Part shown: positions 1 through 10,683 of the stretch, piece by piece | Layout of the letters: every line of letters starts with the position of its first letter | Numbering within the stretch: the stretch's first letter is position 1 | Assembly: GCF_945957355.1 (NCBI RefSeq) | Contig: NZ_CAMFKM010000003.1 | Location: forward strand, 372,001-436,000 | Source: an uncultured Reyranella sp. | GTDB taxonomy: Bacteria; Pseudomonadota; Alphaproteobacteria; Reyranellales; Reyranellaceae | DNA: 64,000 nt | Reading direction: 5' to 3' | Notes under the pieces: generated by a model | The model's database searches: none | Told to the model about the DNA's origin: nothing | What the model saw: the letters and a program-made list of their open reading frames with translations, nothing else | Position numbers and translations under genes: made by a program

Positions 1-90
1 ATCGGCTTCCATGCCCATGACAGCACGCGGCCCTGGTGCGATCTCGCGGTGGAGAAATTCATCGACCGGCTTGCTACCATCGAGGCGTGA
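1..90 (+). CDS. C-terminal end of a YheT-like alpha/beta hydrolase (partial)
   Basis: An open frame enters from the left window edge and ends with TGA at 88-90. It encodes 29 visible residues. They begin IGFH and contain a Pro-Trp pair, which matches the end of the next gene (VGFH followed by Pro-Trp). I infer that the truncated upstream gene is a tandem paralog of that alpha/beta hydrolase, and that the visible IGFH segment holds the catalytic-His region. Its stop overlaps the GTG start of the next gene (GTGA), so the two are translationally coupled. Family assignment rests on only about 29 residues. Confidence 0.55.
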   Translation: MGFHAHDSTRPWCDLAVEKFIDRLATIEA

Positions 91-1064
91 AGCTCGATCT
101 CCCGCTGTTCCGTCCGCGCTTTCCCTGGTGGGGCGCCGATCTCCAGACCGTCGCCAACTTCGTACGCTCGGCAAAGCGGACGTTGGCTCCTCACGATTCC
201 GAAAACTTGCTGATCGACCTGCGGGACGGCACGGGCGACCGTCTATTCTGCACGCTCGACAGACCCGCGGTACCCAGGCCCGGCACGCCGCTCACGATCC
301 TGGTCCACGGGCTGACCGGCTCGCAGGAGAGCCAGTACATCTACAGCATGGCGTGCCGGCTGCTCGATGCCGGCGAACGGGTGCTGCGGGTCAACCTGCG
401 GGGTGCCGGGCCGTCGCGGGCGACCTGCCGCGGGCAATACTATGCGGGCCGCAGCCACGACTTCCGCGCGCTGCTGGCGAACCTGCCAGCCGAGCTGACA
501 CGCGATGGAATGCGCGCGGCGGGTTACTCACTGGGCGGCGCAATGCTTCTCAAATACCTCGGCGAGGAAGGAGAGGCCGCCCCTCTGCTTGCGGCGGCGA
601 CAGTGTGCGCGCCCATCGACCTGTCCGCGACCTGCCGCCGGATGCTGGAGCGCCGCAACACGATCTACCATCGCTATATTCTCGGACAGATGAAGATCGA
701 GGCAACGGCGGCGGGGGCGGAAATCACGGCGGCGGAGAGAGAGGCCATCCTCGGATCGCGTTCGGTCTGGGATTACGACGAAGTTTTCATCGCGCCGCGC
801 CACGGCTTTGCCGGTGCGGAGGATTATTACGAACGCTGCAAGCCGGTCCATTTCATGGGCGGCATCCGCGTGCCGACATTGGTGCTGGGCGCGCTGGACG
901 ATCCCTGGATTCCCGGTGCGCTCTACAGCAGCTACGACTGGGCAGGCAACAAGGCGCTGATGCCGCTGTTGCCGACGCGCGGCGGGCATGTCGGCTTCCA
1001 TGGCGCCGCCAGCCGCCATCCCTGGAGCGACGAGGCCATCATGAGGTTTTTCGATCGTGGGTGA
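87..1064 (+). CDS. YheT-family alpha/beta-fold hydrolase
   Basis: A predicted serine hydrolase of the YheT/EMB8 family, 325 residues from the GTG at 87. That start overlaps the previous stop and opens with VKLDLPLFRPRFPWWG, a typical family beginning; an upstream in-frame ATG at 36 lies inside the previous gene. Visible motifs are ILVHGLTG (oxyanion region, about residue 75), the nucleophile elbow GYSLGG (about residue 151), an Asp in LGALDDPW, and the C-terminal GGHVGFHG holding the probable catalytic His. The family acts on short-chain esters or thioesters, but no substrate is evident here. It is likely cytoplasmic, as no signal peptide is seen. It appears duplicated, since the fragment upstream has a matching C-terminus. 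Confidence 0.85.
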   Translation: MKLDLPLFRPRFPWWGADLQTVANFVRSAKRTLAPHDSENLLIDLRDGTGDRLFCTLDRPAVPRPGTPLTILVHGLTGSQESQYIYSMACRLLDAGERVLRVNLRGAGPSRATCRGQYYAGRSHDFRALLANLPAELTRDGMRAAGYSLGGAMLLKYLGEEGEAAPLLAAATVCAPIDLSATCRRMLERRNTIYHRYILGQMKIEATAAGAEITAAEREAILGSRSVWDYDEVFIAPRHGFAGAEDYYERCKPVHFMGGIRVPTLVLGALDDPWIPGALYSSYDWAGNKALMPLLPTRGGHVGFHGAASRHPWSDEAIMRFFDRG

Positions 1065-1074
1065 GGTGGAGCCG

Positions 1075-1200
1075 ATGGCGATGATCGTGGGCGTGGCCTG
1101 TTCAGCGGTCGCACTCGTCCTGGCATGGCGCGCCTATCGCGGCGCGGCAGAGGAGCAGGAACGGCGCAAGCGGGAACGCGAGGAGCGCGAACGCCGCTAG
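1075..1200 (+). CDS. Small membrane peptide, 41 residues
   Basis: A short frame starts at ATG 1075, with an in-frame ATG at 1081 and a GTG at 1057 that would overlap the preceding stop. It encodes one hydrophobic segment (about residues 3-18, MIVGVACSAVALVLAW) followed by a strongly charged Glu/Arg/Lys tail (about residues 24-41). This looks like a single-pass membrane peptide with a cytoplasmic helical tail. A GGTGGAG stretch 4-5 bases upstream of 1075 could serve as ribosome-binding site. It lies just after the hydrolase on the same strand and converges with the Nudix gene, overlapping its stop by four bases. No family is recognised. Coding status is plausible but unproven. Confidence 0.45.
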   Translation: MAMIVGVACSAVALVLAWRAYRGAAEEQERRKREREERERR

Positions 1201-1685
1201 CTGAGTTGCAGCGCCTCGACCGGAGGCCCGTCGCGCAGCAGGGCGGGCAGCAGCGTTCCGAGGGCAAGCGGCTCGAAGCGCTCGGACGACGAGGCGATCT
1301 CCTCGGCGGTCCACCAGCGATGGCCGAGCGTCCAGCTCCGTTCCTTCTCGTCAAGGCCCGACACGTCGATCTCGGTTCGGTCGGTGCGTGCCAGGAAGAA
1401 GCGCTCCCTGTGCAGCACGTCCTTGCCGCGCCAGCTCATGACTCGCTCTCGCGACCAGACCCAGCGCGGGGTGCCGATGACCGGCAGCCTGGTTTCCTCG
1501 CCGGCCTCGCGTACCGCGGCCTGGGCATAGTCCTCGCCCGGATCGACCATGCCGCCGATCATCACCCAGAAAGGATCGAAGAACGGCTTGGCCGGATCGA
1601 AGACGTGGGGATCGTGGACGTTGAACAGGAACAGCCGGTCCTGCGGATCGAGCAGGATCAGGCGGGCCGAGGGGCGTTCGATCAT
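1197..1685 (-). CDS. Nudix hydrolase
   Basis: A 162-residue Nudix-family pyrophosphohydrolase, cleaving a nucleoside diphosphate linked to another moiety. The Nudix box is complete: GGMVDPGE, seven residues, then REAGEET, giving the metal-binding REXXEE. The ATG at 1685 (MIERPSARLILLD) is preferred because the first beta strand of the fold begins there and it lies 10 bases after the hemB stop; a longer frame from 1736 would run into hemB. It is probably co-transcribed downstream of hemB. A Trp-rich segment (PRWVWSRERVMSW) and a WWTAEEI segment are typical of NUDIX proteins acting on dinucleotide or alcohol-phosphate substrates, but the specificity cannot be read from sequence. Confidence 0.88.
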   Translation of the reverse strand: MIERPSARLILLDPQDRLFLFNVHDPHVFDPAKPFFDPFWVMIGGMVDPGEDYAQAAVREAGEETRLPVIGTPRWVWSRERVMSWRGKDVLHRERFFLARTDRTEIDVSGLDEKERSWTLGHRWWTAEEIASSSERFEPLALGTLLPALLRDGPPVEALQLS

Positions 1686-1695
1686 CGGCAGGCGA

Positions 1696-3935
<2,240 letters not shown>

Positions 3936-3939
3936 AAGT

Positions 3940-5007
3940 ATGTCCGAAGCTGAAATCCTGTTCGACGTGAAGGACGGTCTGGGCGTCATGACGCTCAACC
4001 GCCCGAAGGTCCTCAACTCGCTGTCGCACGGCATCATCCTCGAGATGGAAAGGGTCATGCCGGAATGGGAGAAGGATCCTTCCATCAAGGCGGTTGTCCT
4101 GCGGGGCGCGGGCGACCGGGCCTTCTCGGCGGGTGGCGACGTGGCGGGTCTCTATCGCGAGATGCGTGACAATCCGTCGGGCACCCTGCGTCGCGACTTC
4201 TTCCGCGACGAGTACATCGTCAACCGTCGCATCTACCGCTATGCCAAACCGTGGATCTCGCTGATCGACGGCATCAACATGGGTGGCGGTGTCGGCCTGT
4301 CGGCACACGGCTCGCACTCGGTGGTGACGGAGAAGTACCTGTTCGCCATGCCCGAGACGACGATCGGCCTATTCCCCGATGTCGGCGGCGGCTATTTCCT
4401 TACGCGCCTGCCGGGCGCACTGGGCACCTTCCTCGCGCTGACCAGCTACCGGCTCAAGGCAGCCGACGCAGTCTGGGCAGGAATCGCACATGCCTTCGTG
4501 CCGAGCGCAAAGATCGACGACCTGCAGGCCGCCCTTGGCGCGGCAGACCTTTCCGGCCCGCGCGCCAACGAGAAGGTCGATGCCGTCATTGCCCGGTTCC
4601 AGGGGGATGCGGGCGAGCAGACGCTGCCGGACCTGATGCCGGAGATCGACCGCTGCTTCTCGGCCGAGACCCTGCAGGAGATCGTCGGCAACCTGAAGAA
4701 GTCGAACAGCGAGTTCGCGCAGAAGCAGCTCGCCGCCCTCATGAAGCTCTCGCCGCTCTCGATGGCGATCACGCTGGAGCAGCTGAAGCGCTGCGCCAAC
4801 CGGTCGTTCGAGGACACGATGACGATCGAGTACCGCATGTCGCAGCGCTGCATGCAGAAGGGCCATGACTTCTTCGAGGGCGTGCGCGCGCTGCTGATCG
4901 ACAAGGACCAGAAGCCGCAATGGAACCCGCCGACCATCGACGGCGTCACGCGCGCCCTGGTCGAGGAGCACTTCCAGCCGGTGTCCAACGACCTGTTCTT
5001 CGACTAG
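3940..5007 (+). CDS. 3-hydroxyisobutyryl-CoA hydrolase (enoyl-CoA hydratase family)
   Basis: A crotonase-fold protein of 355 residues, the length of 3-hydroxyisobutyryl-CoA hydrolases rather than of ordinary enoyl-CoA hydratases (about 260). Motifs include GDRAFSAGGDV (CoA/oxyanion), INMGGGVGLS, and the hydrolase signature MPETTIGLFPDVGGGYFLTRLPG with its catalytic acid. A C-terminal extension (from about residue 230) contains CMQKGHDFFEGVRALLIDKDQKPQWNP, also typical of this subfamily. It releases 3-hydroxyisobutyrate from its CoA ester in valine catabolism. It begins 4 bases after the acyl-CoA dehydrogenase stop and precedes the dehydrogenase that uses its product. Confidence 0.93.
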   Translation: MSEAEILFDVKDGLGVMTLNRPKVLNSLSHGIILEMERVMPEWEKDPSIKAVVLRGAGDRAFSAGGDVAGLYREMRDNPSGTLRRDFFRDEYIVNRRIYRYAKPWISLIDGINMGGGVGLSAHGSHSVVTEKYLFAMPETTIGLFPDVGGGYFLTRLPGALGTFLALTSYRLKAADAVWAGIAHAFVPSAKIDDLQAALGAADLSGPRANEKVDAVIARFQGDAGEQTLPDLMPEIDRCFSAETLQEIVGNLKKSNSEFAQKQLAALMKLSPLSMAITLEQLKRCANRSFEDTMTIEYRMSQRCMQKGHDFFEGVRALLIDKDQKPQWNPPTIDGVTRALVEEHFQPVSNDLFFD

Positions 5008-5035
5008 GCGGCAGCAAGCAAATACGGAGGAAACC

Positions 5036-5917
5036 ATGGCGAAGATTGCCTTCATCGGTCTCGGCAACATGGGCGGCCCGATGGCCGCCAACCTGGCAAA
5101 GGCCCAGCATCACGTCATGGCCTTCGACCTTTCCGACGCCGCGGTCAGCGCGGCGGTGGAGAAGGGGGCGCACAAGGCCTCCTCGGCCGCCGAAGCGGCG
5201 AGGGGGGCGGAGATCGTCGTCACCATGCTGCCGGCCGGCAAGCATGTGCGCGAGGTCTATGAGAAGGACGTGCTGCCGAATGTCGCAAAGGGCACGCTCC
5301 TGATCGACTGCTCGACCATCGACGTGGAGAGCGCGCGCCACGTGGCGACGCTGGCGGAGAAGGCGGGCCTCGACATGGTCGACGCGCCGGTTTCGGGCGG
5401 CGTCGGCGGCGCCACTGCGGGCACGCTCACCTTCATGGTGGGCGGCAGCGAAGCGTCGTTCGCCAAGGCCCGGCCCATCCTGGAGAAGATGGGCAAGAAC
5501 ATCGTCCTGGCCGGCGCGAGCGGCGGCGGGCAGGCCGCCAAGATCTGCAACAACATGATCCTGGGCATCTCGATGATCGCCGTCAGCGAGGCCTTCATGC
5601 TGGCCAAGCGGTTGGGCCTCGATGCCCAGAAGCTGTTCGACGTGGCCTCGACCGCATCGGGTCAGTGCTGGTCGCTCACCAACTACTGCCCCGTTCCGGG
5701 CCCGGTGCCGGCCTCGCCGGCCAATCGCGACTACCAGCCGGGCTTCACGGCGGCGATGATGCTGAAGGATTTGATGCTGGCCCAGCAGGCGGCCAGTGCG
5801 GCCGGCGCCAGCACGCCGCTCGGCGCCGAAGCCGCCCAACTCTTCAGCCTGTTCGTGAACTCGGGCAACGGCGCCAAGGACTTCTCCGGCATCGTCAGGA
5901 TGCTGGACGGCAAGTGA
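5036..5917 (+). CDS. mmsB: 3-hydroxyisobutyrate dehydrogenase
   Basis: An NAD-dependent beta-hydroxyacid dehydrogenase of 293 residues, oxidising 3-hydroxyisobutyrate to methylmalonate semialdehyde. The N-terminal Rossmann motif is IAFIGLGNMGGPMAANL. The substrate-binding motif DAPVSGGVGGATAGTL lies near residue 120, and the catalytic-Lys motif GGGQAAKICNNMILG near residue 162. It completes the three-gene valine segment. AGGAGGAAACC-like ribosome-binding sequence lies just before the ATG. The gap to the preceding stop is 28 bases. No methylmalonate-semialdehyde dehydrogenase gene is present in this window. Confidence 0.94.
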   Translation: MAKIAFIGLGNMGGPMAANLAKAQHHVMAFDLSDAAVSAAVEKGAHKASSAAEAARGAEIVVTMLPAGKHVREVYEKDVLPNVAKGTLLIDCSTIDVESARHVATLAEKAGLDMVDAPVSGGVGGATAGTLTFMVGGSEASFAKARPILEKMGKNIVLAGASGGGQAAKICNNMILGISMIAVSEAFMLAKRLGLDAQKLFDVASTASGQCWSLTNYCPVPGPVPASPANRDYQPGFTAAMMLKDLMLAQQAASAAGASTPLGAEAAQLFSLFVNSGNGAKDFSGIVRMLDGK

Positions 5918-5924
5918 GGCGCGG

Positions 5925-6611
5925 ATGATCACGCTTTACGACCTGGCCTTCGAGAACGACCGGCGTCCCAGTCCCTTCTGCTGGCGCACCAAGTTCTCGC
6001 TGGCGCACAAGGGCCTAGACTTCACCAGCGTGCCGATGGGCTTCACGGAGAAGGAGAAGATCGCCTTCGCCGATTCGAAGACCGTGCCGGTGATCAGGGA
6101 CGGCGAGAAGCCGGTCAAGGACAGCTGGGCCATCGCCGTCTACCTCGACGACATGTATCCGGAGAGGCTGTTGCTGAAGAGCGAGATGGGCCGGTCCTAT
6201 GCGCGCTTCATCAATGGCTGGACGGACACGGTGGTCAATGCCGGGGTATTCCCGCTGATCGTTGGTGACCTCTATGATCGCGTGCGGGCAGAGGACAAGC
6301 CTTACTTCGCGGAGTCGCGCGGGAAGCGGCTGGGCACGACGGATTTCTCCTCGTTCCAGACGAAGGCGCGTGAAAAGGGGCTGGCGGCCTTCCGCGCCGC
6401 GCTCGAACCGGCTCGCCGGGCGCTGCGTGAGCAGGCGTTCCTGTCGGGCGCCGAGGCGGCGTATCCGGACTACATCCTTGCCGGCACCTTCATGTGGCCG
6501 CGCACTGTCAGCCCGCTCGAACTGCTGGAGAAGGACGACCCGGTCTACGCGTGGCGAGAGCGCATGCTCGACCTCTTCGACGGCATGGCCCGCAAGGCGA
6601 AGGCAGCCTAG
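5925..6611 (+). CDS. Glutathione S-transferase, LigE/beta-etherase-like
   Basis: A 228-residue GST-fold protein. The N-terminal thioredoxin-like domain (ITLYDLAFENDRRPSPFCWRTKFSLAHKGLDF ... KTVPVIRDGEKPVKDSWAIAVYLD) resembles the LigE/LigP type of glutathione-dependent beta-aryl-ether cleaving enzymes in its SPxxWRTK segment, VPVI.DGE and DSWxIAxYLD. The C-terminal helical domain ends near MLDLFDGMARK. The true activity is unknown, and most LigE-like GSTs outside sphingomonads are uncharacterised. It starts 7 bases after mmsB and runs into a MaoC gene, so it probably belongs to the same transcript. Confidence 0.82.
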   Translation: MITLYDLAFENDRRPSPFCWRTKFSLAHKGLDFTSVPMGFTEKEKIAFADSKTVPVIRDGEKPVKDSWAIAVYLDDMYPERLLLKSEMGRSYARFINGWTDTVVNAGVFPLIVGDLYDRVRAEDKPYFAESRGKRLGTTDFSSFQTKAREKGLAAFRAALEPARRALREQAFLSGAEAAYPDYILAGTFMWPRTVSPLELLEKDDPVYAWRERMLDLFDGMARKAKAA

Positions 6612-6613
6612 GC

Positions 6614-7105
6614 ATGACGGACGACCAGGCCAAGCCGTTCGACCCGGCCGAGCATCGCTTCGGGCCGGCCCACTGGTTCGAGGATCTCGAGGTCGGCCAG
6701 AAATTCTATATCAACTCCAGGACCCAGACCGAGGCATTGTTCTCGGCCTTCCAGCTCGCCAGCGGCGACAATCATCCGATCCACTACGATCGCGAATACT
6801 GCAAGGCGCTGGGGCATCGGGACATGCTGGCCCATGGACTCCAGGTCGCGATCCAGGGCGCGGCGGGCGGCGGGATATTCCCGCATTTCGTGGGCGAATC
6901 GCTGGTCGGATTCCTTGAACAGTCCTCGCGTTTCCTGAAGCCGGTCTATGTCGGCGACACACTCTATCCAATGCTTCAGGTCATCGGGCTGAAGCCCGGG
7001 CGCACGACGGGCGTTGCCGTGCTGAAACTCACCATCCACAACCAGAAAGGTGAACTGGTGTGCGATGGCGAGCACAAGTATCTTTTGAAGAAGAAGCCGC
7101 AATAG
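6614..7105 (+). CDS. MaoC-family acyl-CoA hydratase
   Basis: A 163-residue single hot-dog domain of the MaoC/R-hydratase type. The catalytic hydratase motif is visible as ASGDNHPIHYD (Asp and His, about residues 57-62), followed by AHGLQVA. The ATG at 6614 is chosen because it lies 2 bases after the GST stop; upstream in-frame starts would sit inside the GST gene. It probably hydrates a 2-enoyl-CoA (or related mesaconyl-type) substrate. The position after the valine genes is consistent with acyl-CoA metabolism, but no specific step can be assigned. Confidence 0.87.
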   Translation: MTDDQAKPFDPAEHRFGPAHWFEDLEVGQKFYINSRTQTEALFSAFQLASGDNHPIHYDREYCKALGHRDMLAHGLQVAIQGAAGGGIFPHFVGESLVGFLEQSSRFLKPVYVGDTLYPMLQVIGLKPGRTTGVAVLKLTIHNQKGELVCDGEHKYLLKKKPQ

Positions 7106-7125
7106 AGACGGCAGGAGGAGTGAGT

Positions 7126-7410
7126 ATGATCGGCGTTATCGCGAAACTGACCATCAAGCCCGGCACCAACAGCGACTTCGAGGCGACCATGAAGGCGCTT
7201 CAAGCCAAGGTTCACGCCGACGAGCCGGGCAACAAGCTCTATGCGCTGCACAAGACGGCCGACGTTAACGTCTACGTCATGCTGGAGCGCTACGCAGACC
7301 AGGCGGCGCTGGAGGCCCATCGGGCTGCGCCGCACTTCAAGGAACTCGGCCGCAAGCTCGGCGACTATCTCGCCGGCCGCCCCGACGTCCAGGTGATGGA
7401 AGAAGTCTGA
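7126..7410 (+). CDS. Antibiotic biosynthesis monooxygenase (ABM) domain protein
   Basis: A small 94-residue ferredoxin-like alpha/beta protein with the ABM pattern: beta strand MIGVIAKLTIKPG, helix DFEATMKALQ, a strand ending in NVYVMLERYADQAALEAHRAAPHFKE, and a C-terminal strand. The AAPHF segment is the typical conserved His region. ABM proteins are dimeric cofactor-free oxygenases or stress proteins of the YgiN type. The start at 7126 has a strong GGAGGAG site 5 bases upstream. It is probably translated from the same transcript as the MaoC gene, 20 bases before it. Confidence 0.82.
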   Translation: MIGVIAKLTIKPGTNSDFEATMKALQAKVHADEPGNKLYALHKTADVNVYVMLERYADQAALEAHRAAPHFKELGRKLGDYLAGRPDVQVMEEV

Positions 7411-7433
7411 ACGACTCGAGGGCGAGTGACCGC

Positions 7434-8501
7434 ATGGAGGGCTTTTCCCGCCGCCATACCAAGCCCGGAACGGCGCCCGGCACATTGGCCGGCCGCGCGC
7501 CGGTCCCGGACGAGGCGCTCGATTTCACCTTGGTCGAGTACACGGCGGACGAGGTCGAAGTCCTGCACGAGGTGGAAGTGGACCAGTGCCGCTTCCATCT
7601 CGGCACGCCCGGGCATACCTGGATCGACGTGAGCGGCCGCCCGAGTTCCGAGATGCTTCGCAATCTCGGCATGGCGTTCAACCTGCATCCCCTCGCGCTG
7701 GAGGACGTGTTCCACGCCAATCAGCGCAGCAAGCTGGATCTCTACGAAGGGCAGGGATTCATCGTCCTGAACGACCCGGCCTACGAGGACTGCGTCCTGA
7801 AGGGCCAGCAGGTCAGCATCTTCTTCGGCGACAACTACGTCATCTCCTTCCATGACCTGAAGGCCGACATCTTCAAGCCGGTGCGCGATCGGTTGCAGAC
7901 CCCGGGCTCGCGGCTGCGCACGTTCGGCATCGACTATCTCGTCTATGCGCTGATCGATCTCGTGGTCGACCGCAAGTTCCCGCTGATCGAGGCCCTGTCG
8001 ACTCATCTCGAGGAGCTGGAGGAGGAGGCGCTCGACCACCCGACCAAGGACACGCTGGCGCATATCCATCAGGCCCGGCGGGCGCTCGTCGCCTTCCATC
8101 GCATCCAGTGGGCCGAGCGCGAGACGGTGCTGGCGGTGATGCGGCCGGACGTACCCTTCATCATGCCGGAGACGCGGACCTACCTGCGCGACTGCTTCGA
8201 CCATGCCGTGGCTGTGCTCGACCTGGTCGAGAGTTACCGCGAAATGGCCAATGGCTTGATGGAAGTCTACCTCATGGACTCGTCCAACCGGATGTCCGAG
8301 GTGATGAAGACCATGGCGGTCATCACCGTGTTCTTCATGCCGCTCAGTTTCCTTGCCGGCATCTACGGCATGAACTTCGACCGCGACAGCGGCAACATGC
8401 CCGAGCTGGGATGGAAGCATGGCTATGATTTCTTCTGGGTGATGGTCGTGGTCATCGTGACGTCCATCTTCCTCTGGCTGAAGCGCAAACGCTGGATCTG
8501 A
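7434..8501 (+). CDS. corA: CorA-family magnesium/divalent cation transporter
   Basis: A 355-residue CorA-type channel. A large N-terminal cytoplasmic alpha/beta domain (to about residue 240) is followed by the long stalk helix and two C-terminal membrane segments (VITVFFMPLSFLAGIYG and FFWVMVVVIVTSIFLWL). The signature loop GIYGMNF between them is intact, forming the pore-entry selectivity motif. The C-terminus is Lys/Arg-rich (LKRKRWI), as usual. Moves Mg2+ (or Co2+/Ni2+) across the inner membrane as a pentamer. It sits between ABM and GST genes with short gaps, but there is no obvious functional link to them. Confidence 0.94.
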   Translation: MEGFSRRHTKPGTAPGTLAGRAPVPDEALDFTLVEYTADEVEVLHEVEVDQCRFHLGTPGHTWIDVSGRPSSEMLRNLGMAFNLHPLALEDVFHANQRSKLDLYEGQGFIVLNDPAYEDCVLKGQQVSIFFGDNYVISFHDLKADIFKPVRDRLQTPGSRLRTFGIDYLVYALIDLVVDRKFPLIEALSTHLEELEEEALDHPTKDTLAHIHQARRALVAFHRIQWAERETVLAVMRPDVPFIMPETRTYLRDCFDHAVAVLDLVESYREMANGLMEVYLMDSSNRMSEVMKTMAVITVFFMPLSFLAGIYGMNFDRDSGNMPELGWKHGYDFFWVMVVVIVTSIFLWLKRKRWI

Positions 8502-8508
8502 GAGCGCC

Positions 8509-9501
8509 ATGACCTACAGGATCTACGGCTCCGAACTGTCGCCCTATTCGGTCAAGGTCCGGTCCTTCTTCCGCTACAAGAACCTAGATCACGAGTGGAT
8601 TCCGAGGTCGCCCGCGGTGCAGCCCGAGTTCCAGAAATACGCCAAGTTGCCGCTCGTGCCGCTTGTGGTGACCCCCGAAGGCGAGGGCATCCAGGACTCC
8701 ACGCCGATCCTTGAACGGTTCGAGGTGTTCCATCCCGAACCTGCCGTTACGCCCGCGGACCCCGCGCTCGCCTTCGTCTCCGCACTTCTCGAAGAGTATG
8801 GCGACGAGTGGGGCAACAAATGGATGTTCCACTATCGCTGGCGCTACCAACCGGACGTCTGGTCGACGGCCGAGCGCATCGCCCAGCAGATGATGGGCGC
8901 ACAGGGCACGCTGGCCGTCGCGCAGGCCCGGGCGGCCGTGGCCGAGCGCATGATGGGACGGCTGGGATTCGTGGGATCGAACGAGAAGACCCAGCAACTG
9001 ATCGAGGCCTCATTCAAGACGGCGCTTGGCCTGATCGAGGCTCATCTGGCGTCGCGGCCCTACCTGCTGGGCGGCCGGCCCGCGATGGCGGATTTCGGTC
9101 TCTGGGCACAGCTCTACGAGGGCGCGACCGATCCCACGCCGGGCGCGATCATGCGGGAAACGGCACCGAACGTGATGGCCTGGCTCCAGCGCATGCTCTC
9201 GCCACGGTTGGAAGGGGAGTTCGAGGCCCTGTCGGCCCTCGTGCCGACGCTGATGCCGCTTCTGCGCGAAGAGGTCGGTGCGCTGTTCCTGCCCTGGTCG
9301 AAGGCCAACGCGGCCGCGATCGCAGCCGGCGAGAAGAGCTTCACCCTGAGCCTCGGCGGCGCGGAGTGGACGCAGGAGCCGCAGAAGTACCATGCACGCT
9401 CGCTGGCCGAGATCCGGCGCAAGTATGAAGCGGCAAAGGATGCGCCCGGCCTCGACAGGCTACTGGCCGAGAGTGGCTGCCTGAAAGTGCTGGCGGACTA
9501 G
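8509..9501 (+). CDS. Glutathione S-transferase family protein
   Basis: A 330-residue protein with an N-terminal GST thioredoxin-like domain (YRIYGSELSPYSVKVRSFFRYKNLDHEWI ... AKLPLVPLVV, with SPYS at the glutathione-binding position). The C-terminal all-helical domain contains RPYLLGGRPAMADFGLWAQLY, the usual N-capping/hydrophobic-staple region. It is longer than typical GSTs (about 220 residues), with a C-terminal extension from about residue 240 containing LGGAEWTQEPQKYHARSL. Long GSTs of this kind are common in Reyranella-type genomes, and the role is not known. Starts 7 bases after corA. Confidence 0.85.
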   Translation: MTYRIYGSELSPYSVKVRSFFRYKNLDHEWIPRSPAVQPEFQKYAKLPLVPLVVTPEGEGIQDSTPILERFEVFHPEPAVTPADPALAFVSALLEEYGDEWGNKWMFHYRWRYQPDVWSTAERIAQQMMGAQGTLAVAQARAAVAERMMGRLGFVGSNEKTQQLIEASFKTALGLIEAHLASRPYLLGGRPAMADFGLWAQLYEGATDPTPGAIMRETAPNVMAWLQRMLSPRLEGEFEALSALVPTLMPLLREEVGALFLPWSKANAAAIAAGEKSFTLSLGGAEWTQEPQKYHARSLAEIRRKYEAAKDAPGLDRLLAESGCLKVLAD

Positions 9502-9570
9502 CGTACGGATGTCACGACTAGCAGCATCGTGCAAATATGAGGTTGTGCGCGACGTCGGCCGCTCTTTAGG

Positions 9571-10683
9571 ATGCGTGCAGCAGCAGGCGGGGCAGAGTTG
9601 CGTACAGGCACCGGAAATGGCGAGCATGTCGGCGTTCACGAGCTGGTAAAGCGCTACGGTGATGTCGCGGCCGTGGACGGGGTGACGTTCGGTGTCCGTA
9701 CCGGAGAATTCCTTGCCCTGCTGGGCCCTTCGGGATCGGGCAAGACCACAGTCCTTATGAACATCGCGGGCTTCGATTTTCCTGACTCCGGGCGCATCGA
9801 GATTGGCGGACAGGACGTGACCTGGACGCCGTCCCACAAGCGCAACCTGGGGATGGTGTTCCAGCGCTACACCCTGTTCCCGCACATGACCGTGCTCGAC
9901 AACATCGCATTCCCGCTCCGCATGAGGAGGATCGGCCGGGCCGAGCGTGAGGAACGGGCGCGCGCGGCACTCAGCACGGTGCGCCTCGAAGGCTATGGCG
10001 AGCGCAAGCCCGCCCAGCTGTCGGGTGGCCAACAGCAGCGCGTCGCGATGGCAAGGGCCGTCGTGTACAATCCCGAAGTGCTGCTGATGGACGAACCGCT
10101 GTCCGCGCTCGACAAGAATCTGCGAGAGGAGATGCAGATCGAGATCAAGCATCTGCAGCGAGAGCTGGGCGTGACGGTGATCTTCGTTACCCACGACCAG
10201 ACCGAGGCTCTCACCATGGCCGACCGCATCGCCGTGCTCGATCTCGGCAAGCTGCAGCAGCTCGACACGCCCAAGGCACTCTACGAACAGCCCACCTCAG
10301 CCTTCGTCGCGGGATTCATCGGCGAGACCAATTTCTGGCCGGCCGTCGCGTCGGGCGACGCCGCGGCCGGAAGCGAGGTCGGCGTCACCCTCGACGGAGG
10401 AGAGTGGGCAACCGTCACCGCCGCGGACGCCATCCGGGGCGGGCAGAAGGTCAGGGTGGCGATCCGCCCCGAGAATATCCGCCTGTCCGGCGACGGTGCC
10501 GGCGTGCAGGCCACGGTCGAAGAAGCCATCTATGCCGGCAGCGTTACGACGCTTCTGCTGCGCAGCAAGGGGCCGACGCTGCGCGTCCGGGTCGGCCCCG
10601 ACGGTGCGCTGCGCGAGCCGATGCCGGGCACTCCCTTCACCTTGGGCTGGCAGACGCGCCACGCCCGCGCCTACGCCGCATGA
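9571..10683 (+). CDS. ABC transporter ATP-binding protein, polyamine/Fe type (PotA-like)
   Basis: A 370-residue ATPase of the spermidine/putrescine-type importer family. Walker A is GPSGSGKTT (residues 52-60), the Q-loop lies in MVFQRYTLFPHMTV, the signature is LSGGQQQR, Walker B is VLLMDEPLSALD, and the H-loop is VTHDQTEAL. A C-terminal TOBE-type regulatory domain (about residues 255-370, with RPENIRLSG) follows. It begins a five-component run: ATPase, two permeases, binding protein, then dimethylformamidase. The start is uncertain, because only a weak AGG precedes the ATG and the first 20 residues look unconserved. Stop overlaps the next start (ATGA). Confidence 0.9.
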   Translation: MRAAAGGAELRTGTGNGEHVGVHELVKRYGDVAAVDGVTFGVRTGEFLALLGPSGSGKTTVLMNIAGFDFPDSGRIEIGGQDVTWTPSHKRNLGMVFQRYTLFPHMTVLDNIAFPLRMRRIGRAEREERARAALSTVRLEGYGERKPAQLSGGQQQRVAMARAVVYNPEVLLMDEPLSALDKNLREEMQIEIKHLQRELGVTVIFVTHDQTEALTMADRIAVLDLGKLQQLDTPKALYEQPTSAFVAGFIGETNFWPAVASGDAAAGSEVGVTLDGGEWATVTAADAIRGGQKVRVAIRPENIRLSGDGAGVQATVEEAIYAGSVTTLLLRSKGPTLRVRVGPDGALREPMPGTPFTLGWQTRHARAYAA

